NCBI GenBank assembly: GCA_021234155.1
Contig: JAJEKV010000140.1
Location: 1,519,407-1,583,406, forward strand
Source of the DNA: Isoetes taiwanensis
Lineage: Eukaryota; Streptophyta; Lycopodiopsida; Isoetales; Isoetaceae
Reading direction: 5' to 3'
DNA: 64,000 nt
Shown here: piece after piece, positions 24,614 through 36,900 of the stretch
How the letters are laid out: each line of letters opens with the position of its first letter
Position numbering within the stretch: the stretch's first letter is position 1
Program-made: the position numbers and the translations under genes
Notes under the pieces: generated by a model
What the model saw: the letters and a program-made list of their open reading frames with translations, nothing else
Told to the model about the DNA's origin: nothing
Database searches by the model: none

Positions 24614-24715
24614 AAAAATTTAGAATAAAATGTAGTGTCGGGGTTGTATTTATATTAGCTAGCAAAATTTAGAATAAAAAATGTGGTGTCGTGGGTTGTA
24701 TTGATATTAGCTAGC
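24614..24715. repeat. Two-copy ~51-bp tandem duplication in the Helitron
   Basis: AAAATTTAGAATAAAATGTA..TTGTATTTATATTAGCTAGC is followed immediately by a near-identical second copy with a few substitutions and one or two extra bases. Confidence 0.75.
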
Positions 24716-25122
24716 ATATGTTCTACATGGATATGGTCCTTTTGCAGGATCATCAATCAACATGACCTCTCCTTAAAATAGAAGACCTTATACACACAAG
24801 CAACAAGATTCTCCTCACCACCAATAAAAATTATAGACTTTGACCATAACCTCACCCTCAAAGCCTACCTGCATTAACATTCTACTCCCACTAAAAATTG
24901 CTAAAAAAGAAGCACCAATGATGTTCTACTCAAAGCTCTCAACTTACCCCAATGCAACACTCATATCTAACATGAAGGAGCTAGGTTTCAAATGTTATTA
25001 AACCTTCTTTAAGTTTATAAAGATACAAATAATTGAATTAATATTGCATGCTTCTCTCATTAATACCCAAAACATTTACAAGTTTTAAATTATGCTCAAA
25101 GAACGCCGGGCACCGCTACTAG

Positions 25123-27100
25123 TAACTACATATGATCCGTGCATGCTCTTTTGTTTTTCTAGGCAAAATGCTTTTAGCCAAGATATTGCAATATAATTCA
25201 AGATTATTTGAAAGCCTTGAGTTTGTTTCAGCTTTTTGTTTGTTTGCTTCAGAAGTCAACACTTTGGTGCAAACCAACATACAAATACCACAAATGTGGA
25301 ATACATGATGGGAAGCTAGGTATTCAGCCCTAACCGATTAAAACCCAAGACTAAGCTACAAAATGAGTTGTAATATTCTAAAATGCGTAGATGTCGATGC
25401 TTTTATTTGGTTTGTTATAATCTTGCAATGGAGCTGATGGATAAAAATCAATTACTTGTACAATACCAAGTTTTGAATACTTCAAAAAGGGCCCTCAGAT
25501 CATGCCTCAAACTTGAGGTGAACATTGACCAAGCACATGAGACCCATTATACCTGAAAGTCGTGATTTTGCTTATTCGAGATTTGAATGATATGCCAAGT
25601 CTTTTCCCTTTCTTTGTTTTTATTTCGTGATAGCCTCAGCTTTATTATAGAGATACTCAGATTGGAAAATTGCGTATATTCATTTGTGAATTTTCTTAGG
25701 CTTTAATGGATTTTCTATTACAATTAAAGCCATGTATAAAGTAGGGCCTTTAGTGCAGATTAACTTTTATCAATACATGCGGTCCATTTAGAAGCCAATT
25801 TCTAGTGTAAAACCAAGTGTTAAATTAACTAATCGATGGGGTATCAAATTGGCAATGTATCAATTTAAATTCTACATAATTCATTTTCTAGATAGCAACA
25901 ACAAAGGGTCCATCCCTTTATCGGTTAGAATGGATCTCTTGAGCATGGAATAATTTAAGGGCTAAACTTAGTTATTTACGATTTTTTAGCACATTTTCAA
26001 ATGAAATTGGCTAAAGTAAATGGAAAAATTGGGGAAAAAATTTAGCTTTACTTTTCCGAGACTGCACCAACCCCCGGAGCTCTTTTAACCAAACGCTAGA
26101 AAAGTAAGAGAGTGAAATTTTATATTGTTTAGCCAAACCATAGAAACTTTGACAATGAATTTCGGCTTTGTTTTAGCTAACCCTAACCATTCCGACTGGA
26201 GGTTTTAGTTTTTGTGAACCTGCTAACTCTCTCATGGTATATCCAAGAGCCTCAGAGTGTTGGAATTCCCAGATGCTTACATGTTCCATCGGTTCTAGAT
26301 CGGGAAAAGAGGTCTGCAACAAACACTATTGGCTTGTGTTTTTTGTGTTTCTTGGTGAACTGGGACAACTTGAATCGAGTTTTTGAAGCAGCGACTCTCT
26401 TGTTTGAAGCATGCTAGATTCTAAACTCAATGGAATTTTTGTGCAGTGGCAGAAAGAAGGCTCTGCTTATGAGCGGCCAGAAACATATCATTTCACAAAG
26501 TGCGCTCGCAGGTACATGTTGCATTTGTTTTTCTTATTCTTATTCTTTTGCTTTGGCCTATTCTTTCCTCTTCTAAGAGGTTGTTTTTAGTGTTAGACAT
26601 AATCTTCAAACTATCTTATGGAATGATGATTTAGAAACAACATTTGAGAATTCTTCATGATGGATCTGCATTCCCAATTTTATTAACAATTTGCTTCAAT
26701 GCTTAAACGTAATTCAAAAATCTGTCTAGCATCAAAGGAGACTGGATTGTCAACATCTTGTAGGCTATTTCTTCATTCACAGTTTAGAGTTTTATTTTGG
26801 TGTTGATTTTGTGTGCCATTTGATTGCAGGGAAGGCCCGAATTAAGCTGGGCAAAAGCTTGTGCTGGTGTTTTGGCATGCTATCTTGATGTAAGAAAAAC
26901 AATAAATAGGCAGTGTGTGTGGAGTATATGTAGAATTGAATGTGGGCTATAACTCCTGTATGATTCGAGCATGCTCTCAGTTTTTTATGCATGATAGTAG
27001 ATTGTTTAAAATTTTGTGTCATCATGCAGGTAAGGAATGGAGCTAGGTTAAGGAATGGAGGTAGGTGCCTTATGACTCCGCAATACTGATTTTGAGATAT
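25123..27100. repeat. Tandem ~2-kb repeat: modules B2 (to ~26165) and A3
   Basis: B2 resumes directly after the Helitron with ACTACATATGATCCGTGCAT. A3 is the most complete A copy. It contains CTCTCATGGTATATCCAAGAG, a TTTTGTGCAG acceptor-like site, a short coding-like stretch (WQKEGSAYERPETYHFTKC) ending at a CGCAG|GTACATG donor-like site (about 26511), and a GATTGCAG acceptor (about 26829). Those signals suggest that module A derives from spliced gene sequence, but other frames are closed and the other copies are more decayed. Confidence 0.8.
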
Positions 27101-28170
27101 AACTACTATGTGATCCAGGCATGCTCTTTGTTTTTTCTAGGCAGCTCTGCTTTAATAAGATATTGCAATATAATTCAAGATTATTTGAAAGCCTTGAGTT
27201 TGTTTCAGCTTTTTTCAGGTGTTTGCTTCAGCAGTCAACACTTTGGTGCAAATCCAACATACAAATACCACAAATGTGGAATACATGATGGGGCTAGGTA
27301 TTCAGCCCTAACTGATTAAACCCAAGACTAAGCTACAAAATGAGTTGTAATATTCTAAATGCAGAGATGTCGTATGCTTTTATTTGGTTTGTTATAATCT
27401 TGCAATGGAGCTGATGGATAAAATCAATTACTTGTACAATACCAAGTTTTGAATACTTCCCGAAAAGGGCTCTGATCATGCCTCAAACTTGAGGTGAACA
27501 TTGACTCAAAGACATGAGACCCATTATACTGGAAAAGTCGATTTTGCTTATTCGAGAGCTGAATGATATGCCAAGTCTTTTCCCTTCTTTGTTTTATTTA
27601 AGTGATAGGCCTCGACTTTATTATAGAGATACCAGATTGGAAAAATTGCAAAGCATTCATTTGTGAATTTTCTTAGGCTTTGTCGATTTTCTATTACAAT
27701 TAAAGCCATGTATAAAGTAGGGCTTTTTTAGTGCATTAACTTTTATCAATACATGCAGGTCCATTTAGAAGCCAATTTCTAGTGTGTAAACCAAAGTAAA
27801 GGTTAATCGATGGGGTATCAAATTGGCAATGTATCAATTTAAATTCTACATAATTCATTTTCTAGATAGCAACAACAAAGGGTCCATCCCTTTATCGGTT
27901 GTAGAATGGATCTCTTACGAGCATGGAATAATTTAAGGGCTAAACTTAGTAGTTATTTACTTGATTTTTTAGCACATTTTCAAATAAAATTGGCTAAAGT
28001 AAATGGAAAAAAAATTGGGGAAAAAAAATTTAGCTTTACTTTTTTTCGAGATCAAGACCAACCCCCGAGCTCTTTAACCAAACGCTAGAAAGTAAGAGAG
28101 TGAAATTTTATATTGTTTAGCCAAACCATAGAAACTTTGACAATGAATTTCGGGCTTGTTTTAGCTAACA
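27101..28170. repeat. Tandem ~2-kb repeat: module B3
   Basis: The third B copy is uninterrupted and very close to B2, with shared runs of more than 100 bases apart from scattered one-base indels. It ends in TTCGGGCTTGTTTTAGCTAAC. The empty Helitron target lies at its left boundary. Frames within it (for example 27906-28088) are by-products. Confidence 0.85.
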
Positions 28171-29896
28171 TCTTCTAGTTTATATGAAATATATGATTAG
28201 TAGTTTAGTTTCTAGCATTATGAATTTATTTGAGTCCTAAACTTTGCTAGTTAGCATTATTTTAGAATGTTTTCACAAAGAAAATAACTAAAATAAGTGG
28301 AAATAATTGAAAAAAAAAGTATAGTAATTTGGCTTAATATTTTCTGTTGCCACACCATGGAAATTTTTGAGATGATGTTTGGGTTAGTTTAGCTAAATGC
28401 TAGAGTGTATGAGAGGAAAAATGTATAGAGTTTAGCTAAACCACAGAAAATTTTGGGATTAATATCAAGCAAGTTTAGCTAATGTCATTCTGGCTAATAA
28501 GAAATATGCGATTAATAATTTATTCCCTGCTTACGAGATAACATTTCTTGAGTTAGGAGAAACTTGGCATATTTAGGTCTGTAATAAGGACAATCTATTC
28601 ATATAACTGGCTTGTTTTTCGAGAAACACAACCATTCTAAAGTGATAATGGTTGCAAGCAACATCTTTGGTAAAAGAAGTGCTGCCATTAGGTTAGGTTT
28701 AGGCATTGTATAGCATAACAGTCATAGAAACCATGTTTGCCTTAAATAGTTTTTTCAACAATATGGGCCAGAGTTCTTGTGATAGAGCTCAATACTCTTC
28801 TTTTAGCAGAACATCATTTCTTGCAGAGATCATCATGTGTTTGACTTGGGTATAAAAAGGCTGGCATGTAATAAAGCACATGAATACTTTTGTTATCAAC
28901 TGTTTTGACCAAAATTGTTTTGACATTGCTCAAGCTTGTTTATCCTTTATTTGATAGATTTACTTGATAGACGTAGAATGTTTTTCCTTTGAAAGCTGAG
29001 TGATAACAAAGATGATACTTGCTTAGGATAAATGTTGTACCTTTGCTCTGAAGCACAATGGAATAGGTTGTAACTCGAAAAAATGAGCAGAAAACAGCTC
29101 CCACCACCTGTTGTTGTTACGTCAACACCATGGATCTCTTGGACTGTTGTGCCCTTGGGACTCTTGCATGCATCCAAGAAACATACAAGATGGCTAAAGT
29201 ATGTCGAAAAAATATGCAGGACGGCTAAAGTATAGAAAAGAATGATGCTATAAAAAATTCATCCATTGAAAGATTAGCAATAAAACTTGAGTACTTGTAT
29301 AGGTTTACTTTCTTAATTCTCTAGCTACTTCTCCACCGAATATCGTATTTTTGGCCCTTTTTTGTGTCTTGGACTTGGAGAAGCATTTTGTTGTATATTC
29401 TCATTTTTATCAATTATTAACGTATCATATTTTTGGTGGATTAACATTTCAATCTAAGTGACTTACATTTTAGTCCAAATGACAATTCACCATTTGTCAG
29501 CTTATTCAGGCAAGATATCTACTATTCAAATTGAAGATACCAAAGCATATTCTAAAACCTCGAACTCGATCCCTAGGGTTGCCTGAAAGACCTCCATATT
29601 TTTTTCTTGTAGGTTCCGAACATTCCAGCTAAATATTTTGCACCATACCCATGTTACAATGAGATTCTTTGGATGATCTAAATAACTCTTCAACATCTAT
29701 GCTTTTATAAAATGTTGCATTGAACCATATTAATTGTTGTTATATGTAGAGTTTGCATATTTCTTTCCAACCAACGATCTTCTTTAGTGGTTGACACTGT
29801 GAGTGCTTTTTGAATACGTGGTCTAATAGATTTGTTCATTTTGTATATATCTATCTTTATTGGGACACCATGTCATTTAGCTCCTCATTTCAGCAA
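28171..29896. other. No gene; one diverged extra copy of the B-module end
   Basis: 28175-28490 repeats the end of module B at lower identity: CCTAAACTTTGCTAGTTAGC, ACATTTT/ATGTTTTCACAAA, AATAACTAAAATAAGTGGAA, TTTAGCTAAACCACAGAAA. It is an older copy. From 28500 to 29896 I see no gene or repeat. Confidence 0.5.
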
Positions 29897-29913
29897 ATGC
29901 ATTGTAGCACTCT
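29897..29913. repeat. Target-site duplication, left copy (17 bp)
   Basis: ATGCATTGTAGCACTCT immediately precedes the poly(T) end of LINE A and is identical to 40650-40666. Confidence 0.9.
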
Positions 29914-30309
29914 TTTTTTTTTTTTTGAAGGACGACAAACTTTATTGAAACTCCAAGCCAAAAAGCAAAATACAAATGCAGAGGCGGGAATAAAGTCTCA
30001 GCGGATAATCATGATCCACTGAGTAGAACCACCAGCCTATGCATAAGACAACACACTCAAATAGGACTCAAATATCAACCGCCGCTTGGCGGGGAGCAAG
30101 CGAAGAGCAATGGTAAGCCTTAACAATTCTAGCTTGTACGCCTTGGAGGACAACTGCGGGAGGAATATCCAAACCACGAAGATAGATAGGCGGTCAAGGC
30201 TTCCAGATGGACCATAACAACCATCCTGATGCTAAATGAAATGCTTGGCTCCGCAACTTATTCCAAGTATCCGGATAGACAGCCAGAAGCACTTGCTGAC
30301 TTGTCAATG

Positions 30310-31435
30310 TCACATGAAAAAGAGAAAGCAGCCAAGACCAAACAGCTGGAGATGAACACATAAAAAAGAAACAATGCTCAATGGTCTCGGCCCCTTTGCT
30401 TGCACAAAGGGGCGATTGAGATCCGACACTCGAGGATCAAATCTGTGGACAAGCACGTTCACACGAGGACATCTGTGAAGAATCTGCCACCAAAGCACAG
30501 CCACCTTAGGATGGAGTAGTTTATCCCAAACCCAAGTCCACATACGTCTCCAATTAGGAGGTGAAAGCTGAAGGGACCACCTAGTGGACGACGGAAGGAT
30601 ATCACTATTGACAAGCAGCCTATACATAGAATTCACAAGCCTATGCTCATGAATACTCTGGTGGGAAACCCACATGCACCCTTCAATAGCCTCTGGAGCA
30701 ACCAATGGCAGAATACTAGCAACCTTTTGCCAAATAGGTCTGTCCCATCGAGACAATGAGAATTTTGTTTGAAAGATTTGCCATGTCACTAACTGGCCAG
30801 AATCATACCATGCCGCAACTGTCAAGATTCCTGCTAACCTCCAGTGCCGTTGAGTCAATGGATGAACCGAGGCACAAAGTGGAAGATTATTTTCCACAGG
30901 TATCCACCAACAAGGGGCATTCAGCTGATGACATGCAACAAGATCAATCCGAAATAGGGTCCGTATTGTCTCCCATGACTCCAGCAAGCCTTTCAAAAAA
31001 GGAGAGGCATTAGGAAAAGGGCATAGCTGATAAAAGAGACTCCAAGGAAGAAGCGGTTTTAATGAAGCTTTCCCAAAAGGAACACAATGTGCAAGTGATC
31101 GCTTCACCAACCGCGACTCCGTGTGAGTCAACCATATCCTTAAGGATCCTCCAAATGAATTTAGAAATTAGAATCTTACTCTGCAAATGGAAGTCTGTCA
31201 TACCCAAGCCACCTACAAATTTTGGCTTGGTGCATTTGGACCATGCAACCTTGACCACAGCATGCTCCTCAGTCCCACCCCAGATAAAGTTACGGACAAT
31301 CGTAATAATCACCTGAAATTTTGACTGAGAAGCCAGAAGGGCAGAGGCCATATAGACATGGGAATTACTTAAAACATACTTAGCAACAGTTATTCGCGCT
31401 GGCAGAGAGAGCTTAGCAGTATTCCACCAAAACAA
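30310..31435 (-). pseudogene. LINE A ORF2, C-terminal third
   Basis: Minus-strand frames read FWWNTAKLSLPARITVAKYV, VRNFIWGG, KCTKPKFVGGLGMTDF and ILTVAAWYDSGQLVTWQ, then KLLHPKVAVLWWQILHRC. These are the region after the L1 polymerase palm and the start of the C-terminal zinc finger. The finger itself (PLCASKGAETIEHCFFFMC) is intact but in a shifted frame near 30350-30410. At least two frameshifts are present. The text aligns clearly with LINE B ORF2, so both belong to one L1 lineage. Confidence 0.88.
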
Positions 31436-31495
31436 CGGAACTGAGGCGGCGCCTTCAGGAGCTCTAAGCGGGGGTTCGGAATCCTGGGGGTGATA

Positions 31496-33967
31496 TGGCA
31501 GGAGCTAGCAACGGCCGGACTGATGCTCAAGTCTGGCGAATCATTCAACTCCGCTTTGCGGTTCCTAAGGCAGCGGGGCGCCCGCCAGAATCGACCGCTG
31601 GGGCTTTGATTCAACAAGGTTGATTCTTCGCTTCTTCGGTCATCTACATGATGGATTCGGGTGCATCCGGGCAGCAGATTTGGAGGGAGGCGATTCGGGC
31701 GGTGGGCAAAGCTTCAAAGGCGCCGACCAATCCGCAAAGATCGAGTAGGGTTGGATGCGGAAGGCCATGGGCAACAGCCCCGGCTTGCTGGGACGGTGTC
31801 TCTGCATCTTACAGAGCCAGGTACAGGTAGCTTTCCAGTCGCTGGATTGGAGCATGGCTGCAGGGAGAGCACTCACACGGTTTCCCAGTTGATTGGGGTG
31901 AAAGGGGTTTCGGGTGAAGGAGAGGGGCGATCTGCTTCAGGTATGGCAGAGAAGGAGGCTAGTGGGATTGATCTGGCGGTTTTGGGATCACACAGCCGAA
32001 TCCATGGGGCTGGTGCTATCACCCGGCTATTGCAGGAGATGGTCGGAGCGAGAGGATCTCGAGCCCCGGGCCTCATGGCCACCACCTGGCTGGGATTTGT
32101 GTTGCCCACGATCCGGTTGCCCTCAAGGTCGGACCCGGGTCGTCTTCGCTTGAAGCAAGATGCGGGGGGGTCGCGGGCCACTTCAGGCTGGTACCCATTG
32201 GTCTGAGGTGTGTAGTGTGTTGGGGAGAGAAGGGGTAGGGCGGATAGCCGTAAGCTCCCCTCCTGGCCAGCGCAGCAATGGTGGGGGGCAAGGGCCCTGT
32301 GGAGGACGGAGATAGGAAGGGAGCTCCGGGATTCCCAGGCAAAGCTTAGGGGTCCGGGGGGCCCTATGGAGGTTTGTGGAAAGTCAGGTGTGAGGAGTCT
32401 TCTTGCCGGGGATGTACAAGCCAAGGGCGGGCGCGTAATTTGTGGTCCCAAAGATGTCAGCCACTTGAGACAAAGGATCCGCTTATAGTCCAAACTCGCC
32501 GCTCTCGCGACAAGTCGAGGATCCTTTGCAGCTGGCAGAGTCGGTGGTGTAGTTCGGGCGGCATGGGGTGTGGCGGTATGCCACAAAGATTCCGCGATAA
32601 GCCGCCGTCCAGACAACCCAAGTCCGGGAGGCGCGCGAGGGGCATGGAGTTAGTGCGGGCGGGGACCTGCGTGGCGGACAAACGCATACGGTGAGTCGGC
32701 TTTACGCCCGCTGCATTCTAATGGATCCGCACACCGTATACGGGCCGACACTTATCGGATGGAGGAGGCTTTGGCCTTCTTGAATCGGCACAACAAGAGG
32801 GAGTTGCAGGTGAACCCTATCGGCCCTCCGGCTGCTATAGTTGAGCTTGATCATCAGCAGCACCTCAGGTCTATTTCCAACCTTTGTCTCGCGGCTTGAA
32901 GGTGGTGTACTATCTTGGAGTGCTAGACACCGTGAGAGTTGGGGTGGGCGCAGGCTCACTTCAAGCGGTTGGGCATCTCGCCGTTTCAGTCCTTGAAGTT
33001 CCTAGGGAACAATTTCTTCCTCCTCATGTTCGATGCTCCCCCGGTAGTGGAGAGAATAGTAGCGAGAGGGGTCGACCTCATGTGGGGGAATTACCTGATT
33101 TACCAGCATTACACTCCTGGGGTGAGTGCTCGGTCCTTGTCGGCCCTGAAGATCCCATGTTGGTTTCAGGTAATGGATCTTCCCGCGGATATGCTGTTGC
33201 CGGAGTTCATGATTGCGATTGCCAATGGGATCGGCGGTCATATTGCGCACTCCATAGTGCGGGAGCCTAAGATTTGTGTTGCTCTACCCGCGGATAGTCC
33301 ATTGCCTCCCTCAGTGACTGTTAGGAGCGGAGAATGGTACTTTCGGTTTTCCCTCAGGCTGTTGAATGGGGCAGAGATTCAGAGAATGTTTCCCGCCCTC
33401 CAGGTCTTCGCCGGCTCAATTCCTGAGTGCAGGCCCGCGTCAGTACCGGGGGCTCCGCGAGAGGCAATGAAGAAGGCTCCACAGGATGGGGAGCAGGTTC
33501 CGTCCCATGCTCGGCGGGCGGAGGAGGCCCCTCCAGCTAGGACTCAGCCGGCCCCGGTATCGGATAGACCGCTGCAGCTTCGCCCGGATGATGGGCCGGC
33601 AGCCGCGCCAGTGGGGCAGGGATCGGTATCTCCGCAGACGGTGGCCCAGAAGTTGCTTCACATCCAGCAGCTTCAGGAACGGGCAGAGCAGCGGCAATCC
33701 TTGCAGTTGGGCTCGGGACTGGTTGAGGAGCGGTTGGTGCAGCCGTCGGACTCTGATGCAGTATCCACCCAAGCCTCCTCGGAGGGGATGGAACTGGATA
33801 AGGTGGCTCGGGTACGCTCGTGGGCAGATGAGGTGGATCTGGAGGCAGAGGTTGCACTCACAGATAATCCGCTCGCTCTTGTTCCATATGACTCAGATCA
33901 GGGGCCTGCTTCGCCGGCAAGACGGCGGCGGAAAAAGAAGCATCGTAAAGATCCTGCGTCTCAGTAG
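31496..33967 (+). pseudogene. LINE B ORF1 (gag-like nucleic-acid-binding protein)
   Basis: ATG 31496 opens MAGASNGRTDAQVWRIIQ. The first 1.4 kb is broken by several frameshifts. From 32939 a 342-codon frame is open and contains FFLLMFDAPPVVERIVARGV, MWGNYLIYQHYTPG, LKIPCWFQVMDLP and KICVALPA. This is the arrangement of the DUF4283-type domain of plant L1 ORF1 proteins. A Gln/Pro-rich middle and a basic tail (RRRRKKKHRKD) follow; the stop is at 33965-33967. The protein would bind the element RNA as a chaperone. ORF2 starts five bases after the stop. LINE C ORF1 (58371-59674) is a homologue. Confidence 0.85.
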
Positions 33968-33972
33968 TAGTT

Positions 33973-36900
33973 ATGGACAAGAAGATAGTGAGCTGGAATG
34001 TTCGGGGGGTGCGCTCGTCACCCGCGAAAAGAACGAGAGTGGCGTTGGCCGTTCGTAAGTTGGATCCAGATATCTTGTGCCTTCAGGAACACAAGTGTCA
34101 CAGGGGGGACGCTCGGGCACTGTTGGACATGTTTGGGCCGCAATACGCTGCTGCGGTGGCTACCTCTGGAGCCTCTAAGGGTGGGACTGCCATTGCGTGG
34201 AAGATGCATGTGCAGGTGACTTTCACCATGACTGACCGTTGGGGCAGGTGGGTCATCGTCAAGTGGCGTGAGGGCCCGCACGAGTGGGGGATTGTGAACG
34301 CCTCTACGCCACAACAAAGTCGCAGCGCAGAGGGCGTTATGGGCGTCGTTAAGGCATAAGGTCGCATCCTTGGGGGCGGATGTGGCTTGGCTGCTGTTGG
34401 GCGACTTCAACATGGTGGAGTCCATCCATGATAGATGTGGCAGAGGAGCGGAAGTCGTGCAGGGTTTTGAGCGGCAGCAGTGGATGATGTTGCTGGACTC
34501 CTTGCATCTGGCAGAGGCGGCGGGCGACTCTTCGTTCACGTGGTGTAATCGGTGGGCGGGTCGGCCCGCATACGCCGACTTCGACCACGTGATGCTATGT
34601 TAATACCCTGGCAGCGGACCAGGCGCCTCGGCTCAGGCGGACGAACATTTTGTCTACCGCAGTCTCTGACCATTTTCCTCAGTTGATCTCCCAGGGAGCG
34701 GCTGCAGCCAGGCCGAGCCGCACTGTGTTTAAGTTAAACACCGTCTACCTGAAGGATGCTGATTTCTCTTGGGGATGCCAGCAGATCTGGTTCCGTACCT
34801 TTCGGGATAAGTTCGGGATGGCGGGAATGGTGCAGGCCTTAGCTGAGGTCAAGGCATTCGCCAAGTCATGGGGAGTCGGGCGAAAGCACGACAAGAGAGG
34901 GAGGTGTTAGAGGCGTTGTATCGCGAGTTGGAGGTCCTTAGGTCTCAGCCGTCTGATGGGGTGCGGGAGAATGAGATCTTGCGCCACATCGCAGCAGATG
35001 AATCTAGGCGGGCTGCTCAGGCAAGGGTCAAAGCAGGGGTCACCCGCTGCGGGAAGGGGACACTAATTCCCAATGTTCTTCAGTGGCTCGCTGACAAAAA
35101 AGTATGCGGCCTCAATGTCGCCACCGGCATTGGCCGATGGTTGTGTTCGAAATTCACCGGTAGACATCAGCGCACTACTTTTCGGCACTTCTCTCAATTT
35201 TTTCAGGAAAGAGATATCCCTACACGGATGTGATGGAGGAGATTGTGCTCCGAGAAAGTGTCGTGCAAAGTGTCGCAGAGAGGAGGCAGATGTTGCAAAT
35301 ACCGGCCACAAAGCAGAGCTCGAGGAGGTTTGCCGCCTTGGCTCCCCCACAAGTGCCTCGCCCGATGGCATCCCGCCGAAGTTCTTCCAAGAATATTGGG
35401 ACTGGGTGGGGACTCGGTGATTGCAGACCTATCAAGATCGCCGTGCAGATGCGTTGGACTATAGGCTCAACACGGGCTGCATCTCCTTGATACCGGAAGG
35501 TGAAGGAACCAGCCGGTCATCTCGATTGGGCCCCATTACGCCTGGCCGGGCAAAGATACAAAATTATTGCGAAGGCACTTTCGCTTAGACTGCAGGTGGT
35601 CTTGAAGGAGACTATTAGTCCCATGCAGTCTGGCTTCATTCCGGGCAGGCAGATTCTTAGCAATATAGCAGCCGCATTTGAGGGCATTCACTGGGCACGC
35701 AGAACAGGTCAGCAAGTTGTGTACTTGAAGCTGGACTTCGCAAAGGCATATGATAGTGTTCGGTGGACGTTCCTGAAAAGGATGATGTTAGCCTTTGGAT
35801 GTGAGGAGAGCTTTACGGCAATGGCTATGAAGCTTTTAACGTCTGCCAGAGCCACCCTCCCGTGTCACGGCGAGTCATCTTCGATCTTTAGTGTGGGGCG
35901 CGGAGTTCGTCAGGGTTGTCCTTTGGCACCCTTCCTCTTTACCATTGTTGCAGAGGCCCTCTCGCAGTTGTTGACTTCCGCAGTAGAGGCGGGTGTGGTC
36001 GAGGGGCTGAGGATGGCGGATGGGTCGCAGCAGATTGGGAGTCAGTATGCTGATGATTCGTTCCTCTTCTTACAGGCTGATGAGGGAAATTTGTTAAACA
36101 CGAAGGAGCTGCTGGATACGTTCTCCCTTGCTTCTGGCTGCCTTATGAATTGGACGAAGTGCTCGGCATTGTGGCCGGCAGCTGACCCCATGCCGGTGAT
36201 CGTGTCCCAATTCCCTTGGCGAATTCAGCCGCAGGGCACATGTTCTAGGCTTTTGGGTATCCCGTTCGGCATCGACATTTCAGCGTCAGCTGTGTGGGAG
36301 GACATTCTGGTGGGTCTGCGTCGGCACCTTAATTGGTGGAAGGGGGAAGCCGCCCATGGTGGCGTGGTCACCTTGATGGCTAAGTCCGGCCCCTGTGGTT
36401 CGACTCATATTTATATGGCCTCTATCATCTTGGCGCCAGAAAGCAAGGTCCAGGAAATCTCCTCTATGGTGCGTAACTTTGTATGGGGAGGCAATGAGGA
36501 GGGGGCTGTCGTTAAGGTGGCTTGGTGGAAGTGCGTGCGCCCCAAGGCTGCGGGTGGGCTCGGCTTCTTCGACCTCTCGCTGCATGGCAAGATCCTCTTG
36601 TCTAAGTTTGTCCTTGCCATTCTTGAGGATGTGCTCGACTCTCCGGGCTTGGTCTTGCTTCATCAGTCGCTGTCTCACTCGATAGTTTTCCACAAGCCGT
36701 CTGTGCCTGCGCGGCTCCCCTGGGCATTGTTCGTGGATATCAGGCCATACGCTCATGCCTCTCCGTTTCTGAAGGGGCTCTTGCGAGCTTGGGAGCAGGT
36801 CCGTCCGCTGTTTGCAATTGACGCCACCAGGTGCATTCAGTTGGAGGCATCGCCTTGGTGGATCCCGCTCGGACCACGCACACCGTTGGTTCTGGCAGCC

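Larger units (their letters stand above)
21653..25122 (+). mobile_element. Helitron, 3470 bp, non-autonomous
   Basis: Helitrons have 5'-TC and CTRR-3' ends and insert between A and T without a target-site duplication. Here the element begins TCTTTTATATTATAAT after ..GAGATA and ends ..GCCGGGCACCGCTACTAG before TAACTAC. The uninterrupted repeat copy at 27091-27107 reads GAGATATAACTAC, exactly the two flanks joined between A and T. A GC-rich near-terminal segment (GCTCAAAGAACGCCGGGC) gives the imperfect hairpin expected about 10 bases before the end. There is no Rep/helicase frame, so it is non-autonomous. The interior holds AT-rich unassigned sequence, a perfect 12-bp-stem hairpin and a short tandem duplication. 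Confidence 0.88.

Noticed and set aside
31648-32694. Overlapping frames on both strands at the start of LINE B
   Set aside because: GC-rich sequence with few stops; only the plus-strand ORF1 reading is consistent with position and the downstream domain.
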